The position numbers and the translations under genes were made by a program. 64,000 bases of DNA, taken from contig JAEZJZ010000037.1 of the NCBI GenBank assembly GCA_023436245.1, positions 1-64,000 on the forward strand, given 5' to 3'. A model generated the notes under the pieces. That model saw nothing but the letters and a program-made list of their open reading frames with translations, was not told the origin of the DNA and searched no databases. Below, piece by piece: positions 7,282 to 16,243 of the stretch. The DNA is from Bacillota bacterium. GTDB taxonomy: Bacteria > Bacillota > UBA994 > UBA5500. Position 1 is the stretch's first letter; each line of letters starts with the position of its first letter.

Positions 7282-10257
7282 TTACTCACCTGCCGGAAGA
7301 GGCACGACCTTACCCCATTCGAGAAACGCTTCCTGATGAGTGAACAAGAGAACCTGCCTATCTGCCGACGCCTGTTCCAGTGCGGCTCTGATGCGCTGCA
7401 ACCGCAGAGAGTCACTGTTCACAAACGGATCATCCAGCATGAAGGGCAATTGGCACTGGTCGGTGAGCAGATCAGCGATCGCCAGTCGCAGCGAGAAGTA
7501 AAGCTGATCCCTGGCTCCCTGGCTGAGTTGGGCAGGCAGGATGGCTTTGCCCTCCACCGTGAGCAGAGTGACCTGAAATTCCGAATCGAGTTCAACCCGC
7601 CTGCCCTGCTCACCGCTGATGCGGTTGAAGTAGGCAGTGGCCTGCTTGGCCAGTTCCTCCCGATACTTGCTCTCGTACTCCACCTTGGCTATTGCCAACT
7701 CGCGATAGGCCAACCCCAGAGCCGCCACCTCCAACTGCAATCGGTCGCGCTCAGCCGCCAGCTGCTGCAATCGTTCCTCTGCCAGAGCAACATTACAGGG
7801 GTTTTGCCCCTCCAGCGTGGCCTGCTGGCGCAAGAACGACTCCACTTGCTCGGCCTGGAGCTTGTCGGCTCGTCGCAACTCCTGCAATCGTAGTTCACTT
7901 GTCTGGAACAAGGCCTGGACGCGGTCAGCTTGCTCGGCCTCGCGCAGACCAGGCAACCCGGGATGCTGGTCGATCAGAGCCTGCCAGCGCATCTGCAAAG
8001 CGATAATGCTGTTCTGCAGATCCAGCTGCTGACGTTGCAGCGCCTCCAGGGACTCCACCTGGAACACCATCAGGATTTCCCCCAGCATCTTGGTCGCCTG
8101 ATCACTCTTCTGCCGCCACTCGGCATAGGTTTGGTAGCGTTGTTTGAGAGCGTCCAACCCGTTCACGATCTGCCAACTGGCACGAATCGCCGCCAGCTCT
8201 GCCTCCCAGGCTTGCTGCAAATCATCCCGAGACCGCAGCAACTGCCGTCGCTGCTCCTCTGTGCGCCGCAGGCGCGACTCCAGCTGAGCCCGGCGGGATT
8301 CGGCTTCGCGCTCCGCCCCCAGCCTGATGCCTTCCGTCATGGAGGTCAGATCTCCCTTGGCCGCGCGCAGCTCTTGGCGCAACCCCTGCCAGTGTCGATA
8401 AGCTGCTTCCGGATCCGGAAATGCAGCGGCGAATGGGGCCATTGCCCGTTGCCAAACAGTCAAGTCGCTGGCAGCCTCTTCGCGGGTCGCTTCTGCCACA
8501 GCCAGTTCGCCTGACGGGCGCTCGGACTGTGCTCGCGACAGCCGTTCCAGGAGTGTTCTAGCGGTGAGCAGATCTGCCCAGCTGAGGGTAGCAAGCTGGC
8601 CCAGTTCCGGCATTTCGGTGTCAGATTTGCCGCCAAGCACTGAGCGCTCCTTGCCCAGTAGCGTCGTGATTCCCCAGGCGACTGCTGCGCAGAGCAGGCT
8701 GCCACCTATCCCGAGAGGACCGGCCTGTCTACCCCAAAGCCCATAGGCGGCGCCTGCAGTGAGCAGAGCAACCACCCAGGGAAGCAGGCGACTGACAGCA
8801 GTTGGGGCCTGTTGCCTAGCCTGCCGTCCTCCGATCTGCTGCATGCGCTGGTTGATGGCATCAAGCAGACGCTCCGCATCCTGCCGCAACGGGCCATAGC
8901 GCTGCCGCCAAGCATCCTCAGCACTCCGGAAGGCCTGTTCGCGCTCCCGCAGCGTCAGGCAAAGACGCTCCGCATCCCGGTGCCGCCCGCCAAGTTCCAG
9001 CTGGCGACGGTGGTAAACGGCAAGCTGATCCACCTGCTCAGGGGCTGCACTCTCCAGCAGAGCGAAATCCATCTGCAGACGTCTTTGCAGGCTGTTCACC
9101 ACTTCTGTCTGGGCATCCAGGCGCGCGTCCGCAAAGGACCCTGGGGATTGATCCGAGACAGGTGATCCGGCTCGGGTGTCAGCATTGGCCGCCAAATCGT
9201 CCTGAGTAGCCTGCAGATCCTCTTCGAGCAACTGCAGGCGAGAGTGAATGGCCTGCTGTTCGGCTTGCAGCTGAGTGAGGCGCTCCAGCCGCTTGGGCCA
9301 ATCCAGATCGACATCAGCCATGTCTGTATGTTGCTGCAGGACCTGGCGGCATTCTCTGAGCGATGCCTGTAGCTGCTCTGCACGCTGCAATGCCGACTCC
9401 AGTTGCTGCTGCTCCGTCAACTGTCGCTGGTAACGCTCCTGATGCGAACGCCAAGCAGACCAGGCCTGAGCCAACTGCTCGGCGACCTGCAGCTGCTCTG
9501 CCGTCTCGGCGCGAACGCGCGTCACCCGCCCGAGTTCTACCTGCACCGCCTGTAGCCCGTCTGCCGCGCTGCGTCCAGTGGCGATTGCCTGCTCAAGCAG
9601 GCGCATCTCTGCCTGCAGTTCCTCTAGTTGGCGGTCACGATTGCCGTCTCTTCCACTGCCCAGGGCTTCGCCGTAATAGCGGGTGAAGGCCTTGATCTGC
9701 CTTTCCAGCATGCCCTGAATCTGACTGATCTTGCGGTCAGCCCCTGCCAGCATACTCTGCACAGCATCATCCAACTCCTCGGGAGGGGGCAGTGGCTGCG
9801 TCAGGCAGAAGGTCACCTGAAACAGCTCACGTCGCTCGATTCCCAGCAGACGGCGCAGCTGCTCATGATACCGCTGCAGGGGGCGCCTGGCGGCAGGATT
9901 GTCTACTCCCTGTACCACCTCACGCCAACTATCCCCCAGACGCTGGCGCAGACTGATCCGGTTGTTGGCAAAGTCGCGCGCTAAATGCCACTCTTCCCCG
10001 TCCACCCGAAAGAAAAGCTCGCCCGCAAAACGGTCTGGGTGATGCCAGTTGCGCCAGCGTGACTGTCCAAAGGCTGCCGGGTCCTGACTTGCCGGCAGCC
10101 CAAACAACACGGCCGTGAGACCGGCAATCAGCGTGCTCTTGCCCGTTTCGTTTGGCCCGACCAGCACCGAAAGAGCCGGATGAAGTGCAATTTCCACGGT
10201 AGAACGATAGCAACCAAACCCAGACAGCGACAGGCGATCCCAGATTAAGCTCGACAT
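7282..10257 (-). CDS. yhaN: YhaN-like SMC/SbcC-type AAA ATPase
   Basis: A 991-residue ATPase. The Walker A motif GPNETGKST is at residues 34-42. Long glutamine/leucine-rich coiled-coil stretches fill the middle. The C-terminal ABC signature and Walker B region reads LSQGARDQLYFSLRLAIADLL ... LPFMLDDPFVNSD. Around residues 489-535 there are two hydrophobic segments (SRLLPWVVALLTAG, LCAAVAWGITTLLG) interrupting the coils, a feature shared with Bacillus YhaN (963 residues). The gene abuts the metallophosphoesterase gene without a gap. Together they match the YhaN/YhaO pair, relatives of SbcCD that process DNA ends. Membrane association through the central hydrophobic stretch is inferred. Confidence 0.85.
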   Translation of the reverse strand: MSSLIWDRLSLSGFGCYRSTVEIALHPALSVLVGPNETGKSTLIAGLTAVLFGLPASQDPAAFGQSRWRNWHHPDRFAGELFFRVDGEEWHLARDFANNRISLRQRLGDSWREVVQGVDNPAARRPLQRYHEQLRRLLGIERRELFQVTFCLTQPLPPPEELDDAVQSMLAGADRKISQIQGMLERQIKAFTRYYGEALGSGRDGNRDRQLEELQAEMRLLEQAIATGRSAADGLQAVQVELGRVTRVRAETAEQLQVAEQLAQAWSAWRSHQERYQRQLTEQQQLESALQRAEQLQASLRECRQVLQQHTDMADVDLDWPKRLERLTQLQAEQQAIHSRLQLLEEDLQATQDDLAANADTRAGSPVSDQSPGSFADARLDAQTEVVNSLQRRLQMDFALLESAAPEQVDQLAVYHRRQLELGGRHRDAERLCLTLREREQAFRSAEDAWRQRYGPLRQDAERLLDAINQRMQQIGGRQARQQAPTAVSRLLPWVVALLTAGAAYGLWGRQAGPLGIGGSLLCAAVAWGITTLLGKERSVLGGKSDTEMPELGQLATLSWADLLTARTLLERLSRAQSERPSGELAVAEATREEAASDLTVWQRAMAPFAAAFPDPEAAYRHWQGLRQELRAAKGDLTSMTEGIRLGAEREAESRRAQLESRLRRTEEQRRQLLRSRDDLQQAWEAELAAIRASWQIVNGLDALKQRYQTYAEWRQKSDQATKMLGEILMVFQVESLEALQRQQLDLQNSIIALQMRWQALIDQHPGLPGLREAEQADRVQALFQTSELRLQELRRADKLQAEQVESFLRQQATLEGQNPCNVALAEERLQQLAAERDRLQLEVAALGLAYRELAIAKVEYESKYREELAKQATAYFNRISGEQGRRVELDSEFQVTLLTVEGKAILPAQLSQGARDQLYFSLRLAIADLLTDQCQLPFMLDDPFVNSDSLRLQRIRAALEQASADRQVLLFTHQEAFLEWGKVVPLPAGE

Positions 10258-11382
10258 CTACTCACCACCTGCCCGAAAAGCTGCTATTCCCCGCCGCAGC
10301 GCCAACTGCAAGAGGGTGCGCGTCTCTTGGTCGTCGGTGGCGGATAACCGGTCGAGCAGTCGCCTCACGAACTGGCCGCGGATGGTGGTCTCGTTCGCCC
10401 AGCGGAACAACAATTGATCATCCAGAAATAGACTGTCATCCGCGACTTCTAGGTGCAGGAAGCCATGCCGATGCCTGCCCAGAACTCGTTCCACTTCCGG
10501 CAACCAGCCTGCGGTGCCCACCAGTTCCACTCGCAGCAACAAACCCGGGTCAGCCCAGGCGGAAATCAGCTCATCCAATTCATCGGCCTGCTCCAACTGG
10601 CTGAGATCGACCCGTTCCACTCGGCAGGCCGGTATCGCCCAAGGAACTAGACGACTGCTGACGCGCCCATCCTGAAAGTCCACCAGTGTGAGTTGCCCGC
10701 AACCGGGGTCACTGAAGCCCTTGCCTTCAATCATGCCGGAATAGGCGATGGTGGTCTTGCCCTGTCTGATCAGGCGGGGGCTATGGAAATGGCCGAGAGC
10801 CACGTAGTCATACCCGGCTGCAGCTAACGCTGCACTCTGCAGCGGCAGCCCACGCTCGCCACTCTGCCAATCGAGCGACCCGTGAAACGCTCCGATGTGA
10901 ACTCCAGCCTCGCCGGTCCGCGGCAGCGGGCTGAGGTAGTCTGGGATCCTGGTCAAACCCCCGGTGTAAGCCAGACTGTAAATATAGACATCTTGCCCGG
11001 CAAGCGATATGCAGAGCGGGGCGTCAGGCATCGGGTTAGTCACCAAGAGCCCTGGCCAACCGGTGCGATAACGCTGATAGACCGAATCGTGATAGGTTAT
11101 CTCATCATGATTGCCCGGCACGGTTACTACCGTGATGCCCGAGGCCACCAATGAACGCAAATCGGCCAGCACGGACTCCACTAGACCGGGTGACGGACGA
11201 TGGGTGTCAAAGAGATCCCCCACCAAGAGCACCAGATCGATCCGCTCGGCCTGGCTAAGCACCCAAGTACAGATACGATGCAGCAGGCCGTCCCGTCGCC
11301 GACTGAACTGCTCTGCCTGATCATCCAGAAAATCTGCAGCCCAGCCGAGGTGCAGATCCGACAGATGCAGAAGTGTCAGCAC
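10258..11382 (-). CDS. yhaO: YhaO-like metallophosphoesterase (SbcD-type DNA exonuclease)
   Basis: A 374-residue calcineurin-like phosphoesterase. Metal-binding motifs are visible in order: LHLSDLHLG at the N-terminus (DxH), LLVGDLFDTH (GDxxD), TVPGNHDEI (GNHD), GAFHGS and ALGHFHSP (GHxH). I choose the GTG at 11382, which has an AGAAGGGAGG site 8 bases upstream and starts directly before LTLLHLSDLHLG; a longer reading from 11478 would add 32 non-conserved residues. It is the nuclease partner of the YhaN-like ATPase that follows immediately, like SbcD with SbcC. Confidence 0.87.
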   Translation of the reverse strand: MLTLLHLSDLHLGWAADFLDDQAEQFSRRRDGLLHRICTWVLSQAERIDLVLLVGDLFDTHRPSPGLVESVLADLRSLVASGITVVTVPGNHDEITYHDSVYQRYRTGWPGLLVTNPMPDAPLCISLAGQDVYIYSLAYTGGLTRIPDYLSPLPRTGEAGVHIGAFHGSLDWQSGERGLPLQSAALAAAGYDYVALGHFHSPRLIRQGKTTIAYSGMIEGKGFSDPGCGQLTLVDFQDGRVSSRLVPWAIPACRVERVDLSQLEQADELDELISAWADPGLLLRVELVGTAGWLPEVERVLGRHRHGFLHLEVADDSLFLDDQLLFRWANETTIRGQFVRRLLDRLSATDDQETRTLLQLALRRGIAAFRAGGE

Positions 11383-11403
11383 GGCGCATTCCTCCCTTCT
11401 TGT

Positions 11404-11420
11404 AAAGCAACGTTTGCTTT
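11404..11420. promoter_or_regulatory. 17-bp palindrome upstream of yhaO
   Basis: AAAGCAACGTTTGCTTT consists of perfect 7-base arms around CGT. It lies 22 bases upstream of the chosen yhaO start. It could be an operator for the repair operon. It does not match the Bacillus LexA box, and the binder is unknown. Confidence 0.4.
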
Positions 11421-11464
11421 GTCTTTCGCCGTTCTGCCCAGCCTCACCTGCCCAAAGCAAAGAA

Positions 11465-11487
11465 GCTGCCCCGGACAAAGGGGCAGC
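11465..11487 (-). terminator. Terminator after the bactofilin-like gene
   Basis: GCTGCCCC (11465-11472) and GGGGCAGC (11480-11487) flank a 7-base loop. On the minus strand a T-rich tail (TTCTTTGCTTT) follows, about 20 bases past the stop codon. Confidence 0.75.
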
Positions 11488-11508
11488 CTCGGAAGGATCT
11501 TGCTCTGG

Positions 11509-12492
11509 TTACGCCACGAGCCTGCGAGTGCCGAAGCGGGTGACGATCACTGCCCCGAAGCCGATCAGGCTGTAGAACAGCGAGGCCAGAACACCGACCA
11601 GCGGCAGCAAAGTGAGTACGCCCAATCCCAGCAGACCGAGTGCCACCAGCATCCAGTTAGCCGTGGCAGACATCTGCAGGCGCGCCGCCAGCCAACGCCC
11701 GGCAAACAGGGCCAGGGCCACCTGCCCGAACAGGCGCGCCACCAGCACAGCCAGCAGAAAGACCGGAATCAGCGGGATGCCAAGCAGAGTAATGCCCAAG
11801 ACAATGATCACCGGCACGACCGCCAGGTAGCCAAGCAATCCGGCTACAACCGCTTTCACTGGATTACCTGCGGCAGCTTCCACTACCCGCTCAGTCACCA
11901 GCGGGAACAACCAATAGCAGATCAGCCCCAGGAACAAAATGGAGAGTAGGCGCCAGACGTGGAACGCTCCCGAGAAAGCCCACCAGCCTCCGAACATGCC
12001 AGGAATGCGGAAGGGATTGACTCCGCTCTGCACGCTGCCGTGCACCACCGCGTCCCCGTTGCGCGAGACACTACCCCCGACAGTGAACACATCGCCCATG
12101 ATCTCAGCTCCGTCGCGCAGATGGACGCTGCCGCCGATGGCCAGCAGGTTACCGCTGACGCGAGCACTGATCACCGGGCTGCCGCCAAAGACGACCACAT
12201 CGCCGTCAACCGGGCCGTTGATCTGGGCAGTGCCCCCAAAGACGAACACATTGGAATCAGTCGAGCCGTTGACCATGACAGAACCACCGAAGGCCACCGT
12301 GTCGCCAAGGTTGTTGCCCTGGATATTGGCTCCACCACCGAAGACGATCACACCATCGACCGTCTCGTTCGCCGCAACGGTCACACTGTGACCGAAGGCC
12401 ACCAGATCATCAGCCCTGCCGCCTTGTGCAGCAAATGCTGTCACCGGCACCAGCATCATCACCAACAGCAACAGACCGAATATCTTCTTCAT
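11509..12492 (-). CDS. Secreted/membrane bactofilin-like repeat protein
   Basis: A 327-residue protein with a signal peptide (MKKIFGLLLLVMMLVPVTAFA). Residues 30-150 are short beta-helix-type repeats of the form VxxDVVVFGGSxxI, resembling polymer-forming cytoskeletal (bactofilin) repeats but exported. The C-terminal half (about 165-325) holds several hydrophobic segments (LLSILFLGLICYWLFPLV, LLGYLAVVPVIIVLGITLLG, LLPLVGVLASLFYSLIG). This exported repeat plus membrane-domain architecture is common in Bacillota and Chloroflexota but has no assigned function. It is transcribed alone, with a terminator at 11465-11487. Confidence 0.75.
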   Translation of the reverse strand: MKKIFGLLLLVMMLVPVTAFAAQGGRADDLVAFGHSVTVAANETVDGVIVFGGGANIQGNNLGDTVAFGGSVMVNGSTDSNVFVFGGTAQINGPVDGDVVVFGGSPVISARVSGNLLAIGGSVHLRDGAEIMGDVFTVGGSVSRNGDAVVHGSVQSGVNPFRIPGMFGGWWAFSGAFHVWRLLSILFLGLICYWLFPLVTERVVEAAAGNPVKAVVAGLLGYLAVVPVIIVLGITLLGIPLIPVFLLAVLVARLFGQVALALFAGRWLAARLQMSATANWMLVALGLLGLGVLTLLPLVGVLASLFYSLIGFGAVIVTRFGTRRLVA

Positions 12493-12816
12493 CTACCGTT
12501 CCCCCTCTATCTCTCGCACACTTCGTTGCGACTACACCCACCTAAACGGGCTGGTCTCCCCTTTGTCTGCAGACTGGAGAAGATTTTTCTGGGGAAGGTT
12601 CTTCACTATTTCATCTGTGTGCTAACCTGTTCAGGCCGCTCCCGGCACCACAACATGCTGTGGTGCTACGATCCCAGGGAAACCGGCGTTCTGAACGCTA
12701 TCGCATGTGCGGGAGCTACGGTAAGGAAATCAGACTACTATATCGCGCACGCTACTCATCAGGCAGGAATTAGGTGCTTTGGTGGGGAATATACAGGAAG
12801 GAGAGGAGAGTGACAA
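12493..12816. other. Divergent intergenic region with a small hairpin
   Basis: A 324-bp region between divergently transcribed genes. It contains one clear hairpin, GCACCACA (12645-12652) with TGTGGTGC (12659-12666). I see no convincing coding sequence, riboswitch class or consensus promoter. A GGAAGGAGAGGAG ribosome site precedes the gene at 12817. Confidence 0.5.
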
Positions 12817-13563
12817 ATGAGACTGCTGGGCAAAGAGGTGACGCTTTACACCGAGCCAGGTCCGCTGGACGAACAGGAAGTATCCTGGCACGGGGCCGAT
12901 CTCTGGCGACTGCTAGGAGGATACTTTGGCTACCTGGTTCTCTTCGGCGTTCTGCTGGCGCTGTTCGGCGTCGCGAAGGATCCTAAGAATATGAGTGGAG
13001 CGACCATCCTGGGTGAGGCCTTTGCAGTAGGCTCCTTATTTCTCTCGCACGCTCGGCACCGCTTCTGGCCTGACCGAACCTATTGGCGACTGCAGTGGGT
13101 GCACTTCCGGCAACATTTAAGGCAAGGGGTGCTCTGGGGGATTGGCTCGCACCTCGGCGCTTGGGTGGTAGCCATGCTCTGCGCAGTTGTGGCAGCGGCG
13201 TTCGGCGGTGACCTGTCGGCGATGCAGGGCAACAACCCCCTGGATGGAACCCCCATCGGCATTTGGTGGGTGCTGACCGCGATCACAATCGTGGTGATCG
13301 CTCCGCTCACCGAAGAACTGTTCATGCGCGGCATGCTCTTTGGCTGGTTGCGCAAAAAGTACGGTGTGCGGGTAGGTTTGTTGGTCAGTGCGCTGATCTT
13401 TGGGGCTGCCCACTTCAATCTACTACTCTTGCCCGGCCTAGTCTGCAGTGGGCTGATCTTCGGGTTGCTCTATGAGCGTACCGGCTCGCTGGCGCCCAGC
13501 ATGGTGGCCCATGCCACCCACAATCTGATCAGCGTCGGGCTGGCCTTGCTGATTTCGCTGTAG
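12817..13563 (+). CDS. CPBP family intramembrane glutamic endopeptidase
   Basis: A 248-residue polytopic membrane protein with the three CPBP (Abi/CAAX protease) motifs: LTEELFMRG (E166, E167, R171), FGAAHFN (H199) and the final HATHN (H232, H235). These residues form the catalytic site within the membrane in Rce1-type enzymes. There are about six to seven hydrophobic stretches. In Bacillota these proteins are often linked to bacteriocin self-immunity or peptide maturation, but nothing nearby points to a substrate. A strong terminator follows. Confidence 0.88.
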   Translation: MRLLGKEVTLYTEPGPLDEQEVSWHGADLWRLLGGYFGYLVLFGVLLALFGVAKDPKNMSGATILGEAFAVGSLFLSHARHRFWPDRTYWRLQWVHFRQHLRQGVLWGIGSHLGAWVVAMLCAVVAAAFGGDLSAMQGNNPLDGTPIGIWWVLTAITIVVIAPLTEELFMRGMLFGWLRKKYGVRVGLLVSALIFGAAHFNLLLLPGLVCSGLIFGLLYERTGSLAPSMVAHATHNLISVGLALLISL

Positions 13564-13585
13564 CATTGCACCAACCGAAAGAGGA

Positions 13586-13613
13586 CCCCGCCTGCGCATT
13601 TCCGCAGGCGGGG
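13586..13613. terminator. Strong hairpin between convergent genes
   Basis: CCCCGCCTGCG (13586-13596) pairs with CGCAGGCGGGG (13603-13613), followed by CTATTCTTAGG on the plus strand. It terminates the CPBP gene and possibly also the opposing HAAS-domain gene. Confidence 0.8.
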
Positions 13614-13642
13614 CTATTCTTAGGTTGGCTGTCCGCAGGTTA

Positions 13643-14647
13643 CTAACGGGCTGCCCGAAAGCTCTTATAGAAGCCAGAGACCGTGTCTACCAAAGCGGCT
13701 ACCACAGCCACCGCGACGAAAACCCAGACCACTCGCGCCCAGGCGGTACTCAGTTTTGCTGCCTCCAGTCCGACTGCAACCTGGGCCTTGCTCAGAAAGA
13801 CGCTGCTGACCAGCCGCTGGTTGCCGCTTGCGGCCAGCAGGAGAATGCACATCAAGACATTGTGAATAGCATTGCTCACGGCCAACGAAAGGCTCCACTG
13901 ACCGTATGCCAGCTTCAGTCCTGCCACGAAGAGGCCGGTGGCTGCCACCAGCAAGATGCCCGGGAGATAGGAACGCAAGATGGCGGTGTCAAACAAGGAC
14001 GCAACCAGCACCAGGCGACCGTTCTGCTGTTCATACCAGCCGACAATCTGCGGCATGAGAGTGAATACTCCAGTGCCCAGGACCGTTCCTAAGATGGCGA
14101 AGATCGCTTCGGATCTGGGAATCTGCCGTGCGGTGTACTTCGGCACTGGCGGGAGATCTTCCAAGGTCCATTTTTTCTGAGAAAAGGGCAGTTCACCCGT
14201 TCCCATGCCGCCTCTCTCCAATACCACAAAGACGACTGTCACCCAGAGGGTGGCCTGCACGCCTCCTTCGACGGCGGCAGCAATCACCTTCCAGATAATC
14301 GACACAAGGTTCGGCACCAACTCAGCCGCGGAAGACGTCTCTAAGACAGCGCCCAGCAAAGCCAATCCAGCCACCACCGGCACAACGATACTGATCACCA
14401 AGCGCAGTACAGTGATATAGCTGTCATAGACGCTCGGACCAATCAAATAACGTTTTGTTTCGCGGTATTCTTCCGCCAAGCGATAGGGGTTACCCAACTT
14501 GGCCAGCAGCGCTCTGACATCGGCCTCACTATGGTCGTCCGGCAACATGTCCTGAATGTTTGCCCGCAACTCCCGTTCCACGTCCTGACGGGTTGACTCG
14601 GGCAGCCGCTTGACCACCGCATAGACGTAGCGATCAATTATCTCCAT
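13643..14647 (-). CDS. HAAS-domain membrane protein
   Basis: A 334-residue protein. An N-terminal HAAS-type helical domain (MEIIDRYVYAVVKRLPESTR, then DVERELRANI and LLAKLGNPYRLAEEY, residues 1-65) is followed by about seven hydrophobic segments from residue 78 onward. HAAS/permease-prefix domains link a membrane protein to a PadR regulator encoded in the same operon. Here its start overlaps the padR stop by 14 bases, so the two are translated together. No enzymatic motif is visible. It probably senses or responds to envelope conditions; this is inferred from the pairing. Confidence 0.8.
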   Translation of the reverse strand: MEIIDRYVYAVVKRLPESTRQDVERELRANIQDMLPDDHSEADVRALLAKLGNPYRLAEEYRETKRYLIGPSVYDSYITVLRLVISIVVPVVAGLALLGAVLETSSAAELVPNLVSIIWKVIAAAVEGGVQATLWVTVVFVVLERGGMGTGELPFSQKKWTLEDLPPVPKYTARQIPRSEAIFAILGTVLGTGVFTLMPQIVGWYEQQNGRLVLVASLFDTAILRSYLPGILLVAATGLFVAGLKLAYGQWSLSLAVSNAIHNVLMCILLLAASGNQRLVSSVFLSKAQVAVGLEAAKLSTAWARVVWVFVAVAVVAALVDTVSGFYKSFRAAR

Positions 14648-14984
14648 GCTTTTCCTCCCCCTCCACTAACAGCGCATGCATTTGCCGAGCCAGACACTCC
14701 CACTCGTTCTTCAGCCGATAGTAAACCTGCTGTCCCTGCTCACTCAGTACATAGTACTTACGCGGGCGGCTGTCTGATGTATCCCACTCACTGCTGAGCA
14801 ACCCCTGTTTCTCCAGCCGACGCAGCAAGGGATAGAGTGTTCCGGCGTCGATTGAAGAGTTCTTTTCCTCCAGCGTTTGGCCGAGGGAGTAACCGTATTG
14901 CGGCAGACGCAGCTGGCTGAGCACAGCCAATGTCAACGTTCCCCGCCTGAGTTCCACCAACAGGGAATTGAGCAGTTCTTCCAT
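14634..14984 (-). CDS. PadR family transcriptional regulator
   Basis: A 116-residue winged-helix regulator with the typical PadR sequence: LLVELRRGTLTLAVLSQL, QYGYSLGQTLEE, SIDAGTLYPLLRRLEKQGLL, and SRPRKYYVLSEQG. I place the start at the ATG at 14984, which has a GGAGGTGA site 4 bases upstream; a longer reading would run into the promoter. It precedes and overlaps the HAAS-domain gene. It is likely autoregulated at the promoter just upstream (15003-15032). Confidence 0.9.
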   Translation of the reverse strand: MEELLNSLLVELRRGTLTLAVLSQLRLPQYGYSLGQTLEEKNSSIDAGTLYPLLRRLEKQGLLSSEWDTSDSRPRKYYVLSEQGQQVYYRLKNEWECLARQMHALLVEGEEKHGDN

Positions 14985-15002
14985 GTGCTCACCTCCGCGG
15001 AT

Positions 15003-15032
15003 ATCATACTGTATGTTATACACTATTGTCAA
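15003..15032 (-). promoter_or_regulatory. Promoter of the padR-HAAS operon with overlapping dyad
   Basis: On the minus strand, TTGACA (15032-15027), an 18-base spacer and TATGAT (15008-15003). The spacer contains overlapping dyads (GTATAACATAC and ATACAGTAT) that are good candidates for the PadR operator. Confidence 0.7.
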
Positions 15033-15208
15033 TATCACATTATCGAGAACAGCTTATTATTGTGACTATGGCGAGAGCAGCGGTTGAGCCAATAGTTGAC
15101 CATCCAGATGTAGTCAGATAGAATCCAGGTGTAGCTTCCAGTATTCTGGAATACATACGACCGAAGCCGGTTTGCCGGAGAGTTGACCAGCAATGAGGTG
15201 ATAGGCGG

Positions 15209-16207
15209 ATGAACAAATTGGACCTGGCGCGAGTTGCATGGTGGAATTTGCGGCAACTGGGGCTGATTGACCCCTTTGCCACCCATGAAGAGACTGTGCA
15301 GGCCCTGGTGGCTGTGCAAGCACAGGACTTTGGCGCCGCGAGGCAGGCTATCGCCTTGAGATCCGCGGAGCAAGGTTGGTTGGACTCGGCAGTTGAGCCA
15401 GGCGGACCGTTGGTGCGCCTGTGGACAGTGCGTGGCACCATGCATCTGGTTCCGTGCGACGAGGCCGGCTATCATCAAGTGGCGACCAGGCTGGACTGGT
15501 CGGAGCGCTGGGGACGCTATCTGCGGGGGCACCTGCCGCTGTCGGTAGCGGATGTACGTGAACGCATCTACCCACAGATCATGGCCACGCTCAGCGATCA
15601 ACCTAGGACTCATCAGCAGATCGCAGAGTTAGCCGGTCTGGCTGCCCCCTATGACAAGCTGTTGCCGCACTTGCTGAAGGACCTATGCTACCTGGGCGGA
15701 TGCGTACGGGGTCCACAAACCGGAGGCAAGGCCATCTACTTTCGCCCTTGGCATGAGTTGCTTCCTGATGACGCGGCCTGGCGAGCACAGTGTTTTCTGC
15801 TCGGGAGGTTCGTCGAGCGCTACGGCCCGGTGACAGTTGCGGACATGGTCTATTGGTCGGGCTGGCGCGTATCAACCGTGCGGCAGATAGTTCGGGAACT
15901 GGGGGACGTGCTGACGGTAGTGAGGCTGGGGGATCGGTGTGACGAGGCCTACTTGCTGGCAGAACAACTGCCGCAGCTCTGGGACATGACCCCTCCTCAG
16001 TCTGGGGCTACCCGCTTCCTGCCCGCCTTCGATGTGTTGCTGCTGGCCTACCGTGACAAGCAACGGTTTTTGGACAATCAGTTCACCTCGCGCGTCTTCC
16101 TCTCGGCCGCCCGAGTCAGCCCCATTCTGCTTGAGGGCAGCCGAGTCGTGGGGACGTGGCAAGGCCAACCGCCGCGCGTCGACCGCTTCCCCGAGCCACA
16201 GGAATGA
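15209..16207 (+). CDS. AlkZ/YcaQ-like winged-helix DNA-binding protein
   Basis: A 332-residue protein of the HTH_42 family (winged helix, AlkZ/YcaQ type). Two family motifs are visible: the catalytic-type QAQ (residues 37-39, in VAVQAQDFG) and WTVRGTMHL (72-80), the beta-hairpin element. AlkZ members are DNA glycosylases that unhook interstrand crosslinks or remove alkylated bases, often for self-protection in antibiotic producers, but many HTH_42 proteins are uncharacterised. It stands alone on the plus strand. A 16-codon remnant nearly identical to its C-terminus lies at 47544-47591. Confidence 0.8.
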   Translation: MNKLDLARVAWWNLRQLGLIDPFATHEETVQALVAVQAQDFGAARQAIALRSAEQGWLDSAVEPGGPLVRLWTVRGTMHLVPCDEAGYHQVATRLDWSERWGRYLRGHLPLSVADVRERIYPQIMATLSDQPRTHQQIAELAGLAAPYDKLLPHLLKDLCYLGGCVRGPQTGGKAIYFRPWHELLPDDAAWRAQCFLLGRFVERYGPVTVADMVYWSGWRVSTVRQIVRELGDVLTVVRLGDRCDEAYLLAEQLPQLWDMTPPQSGATRFLPAFDVLLLAYRDKQRFLDNQFTSRVFLSAARVSPILLEGSRVVGTWQGQPPRVDRFPEPQE

Positions 16208-16243
16208 TGCTCCTGGGGACAATCCCCATGAGCAAGCATTCGC

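Noticed and set aside
11200..12813. Long plus-strand frames opposite the yhaO-like and bactofilin-like genes (11200-11949 and 11959-12813)
   Set aside because: The translations are Gln/His/Arg-rich shadow sequences lying against well-supported genes on the minus strand. No start site is convincing.
12601..12816. Possible riboswitch in the leader of the CPBP protease gene
   Set aside because: One hairpin is present, but no core motif of a known class (c-di-GMP, SAM, cobalamin, TPP, T-box) could be recognised.
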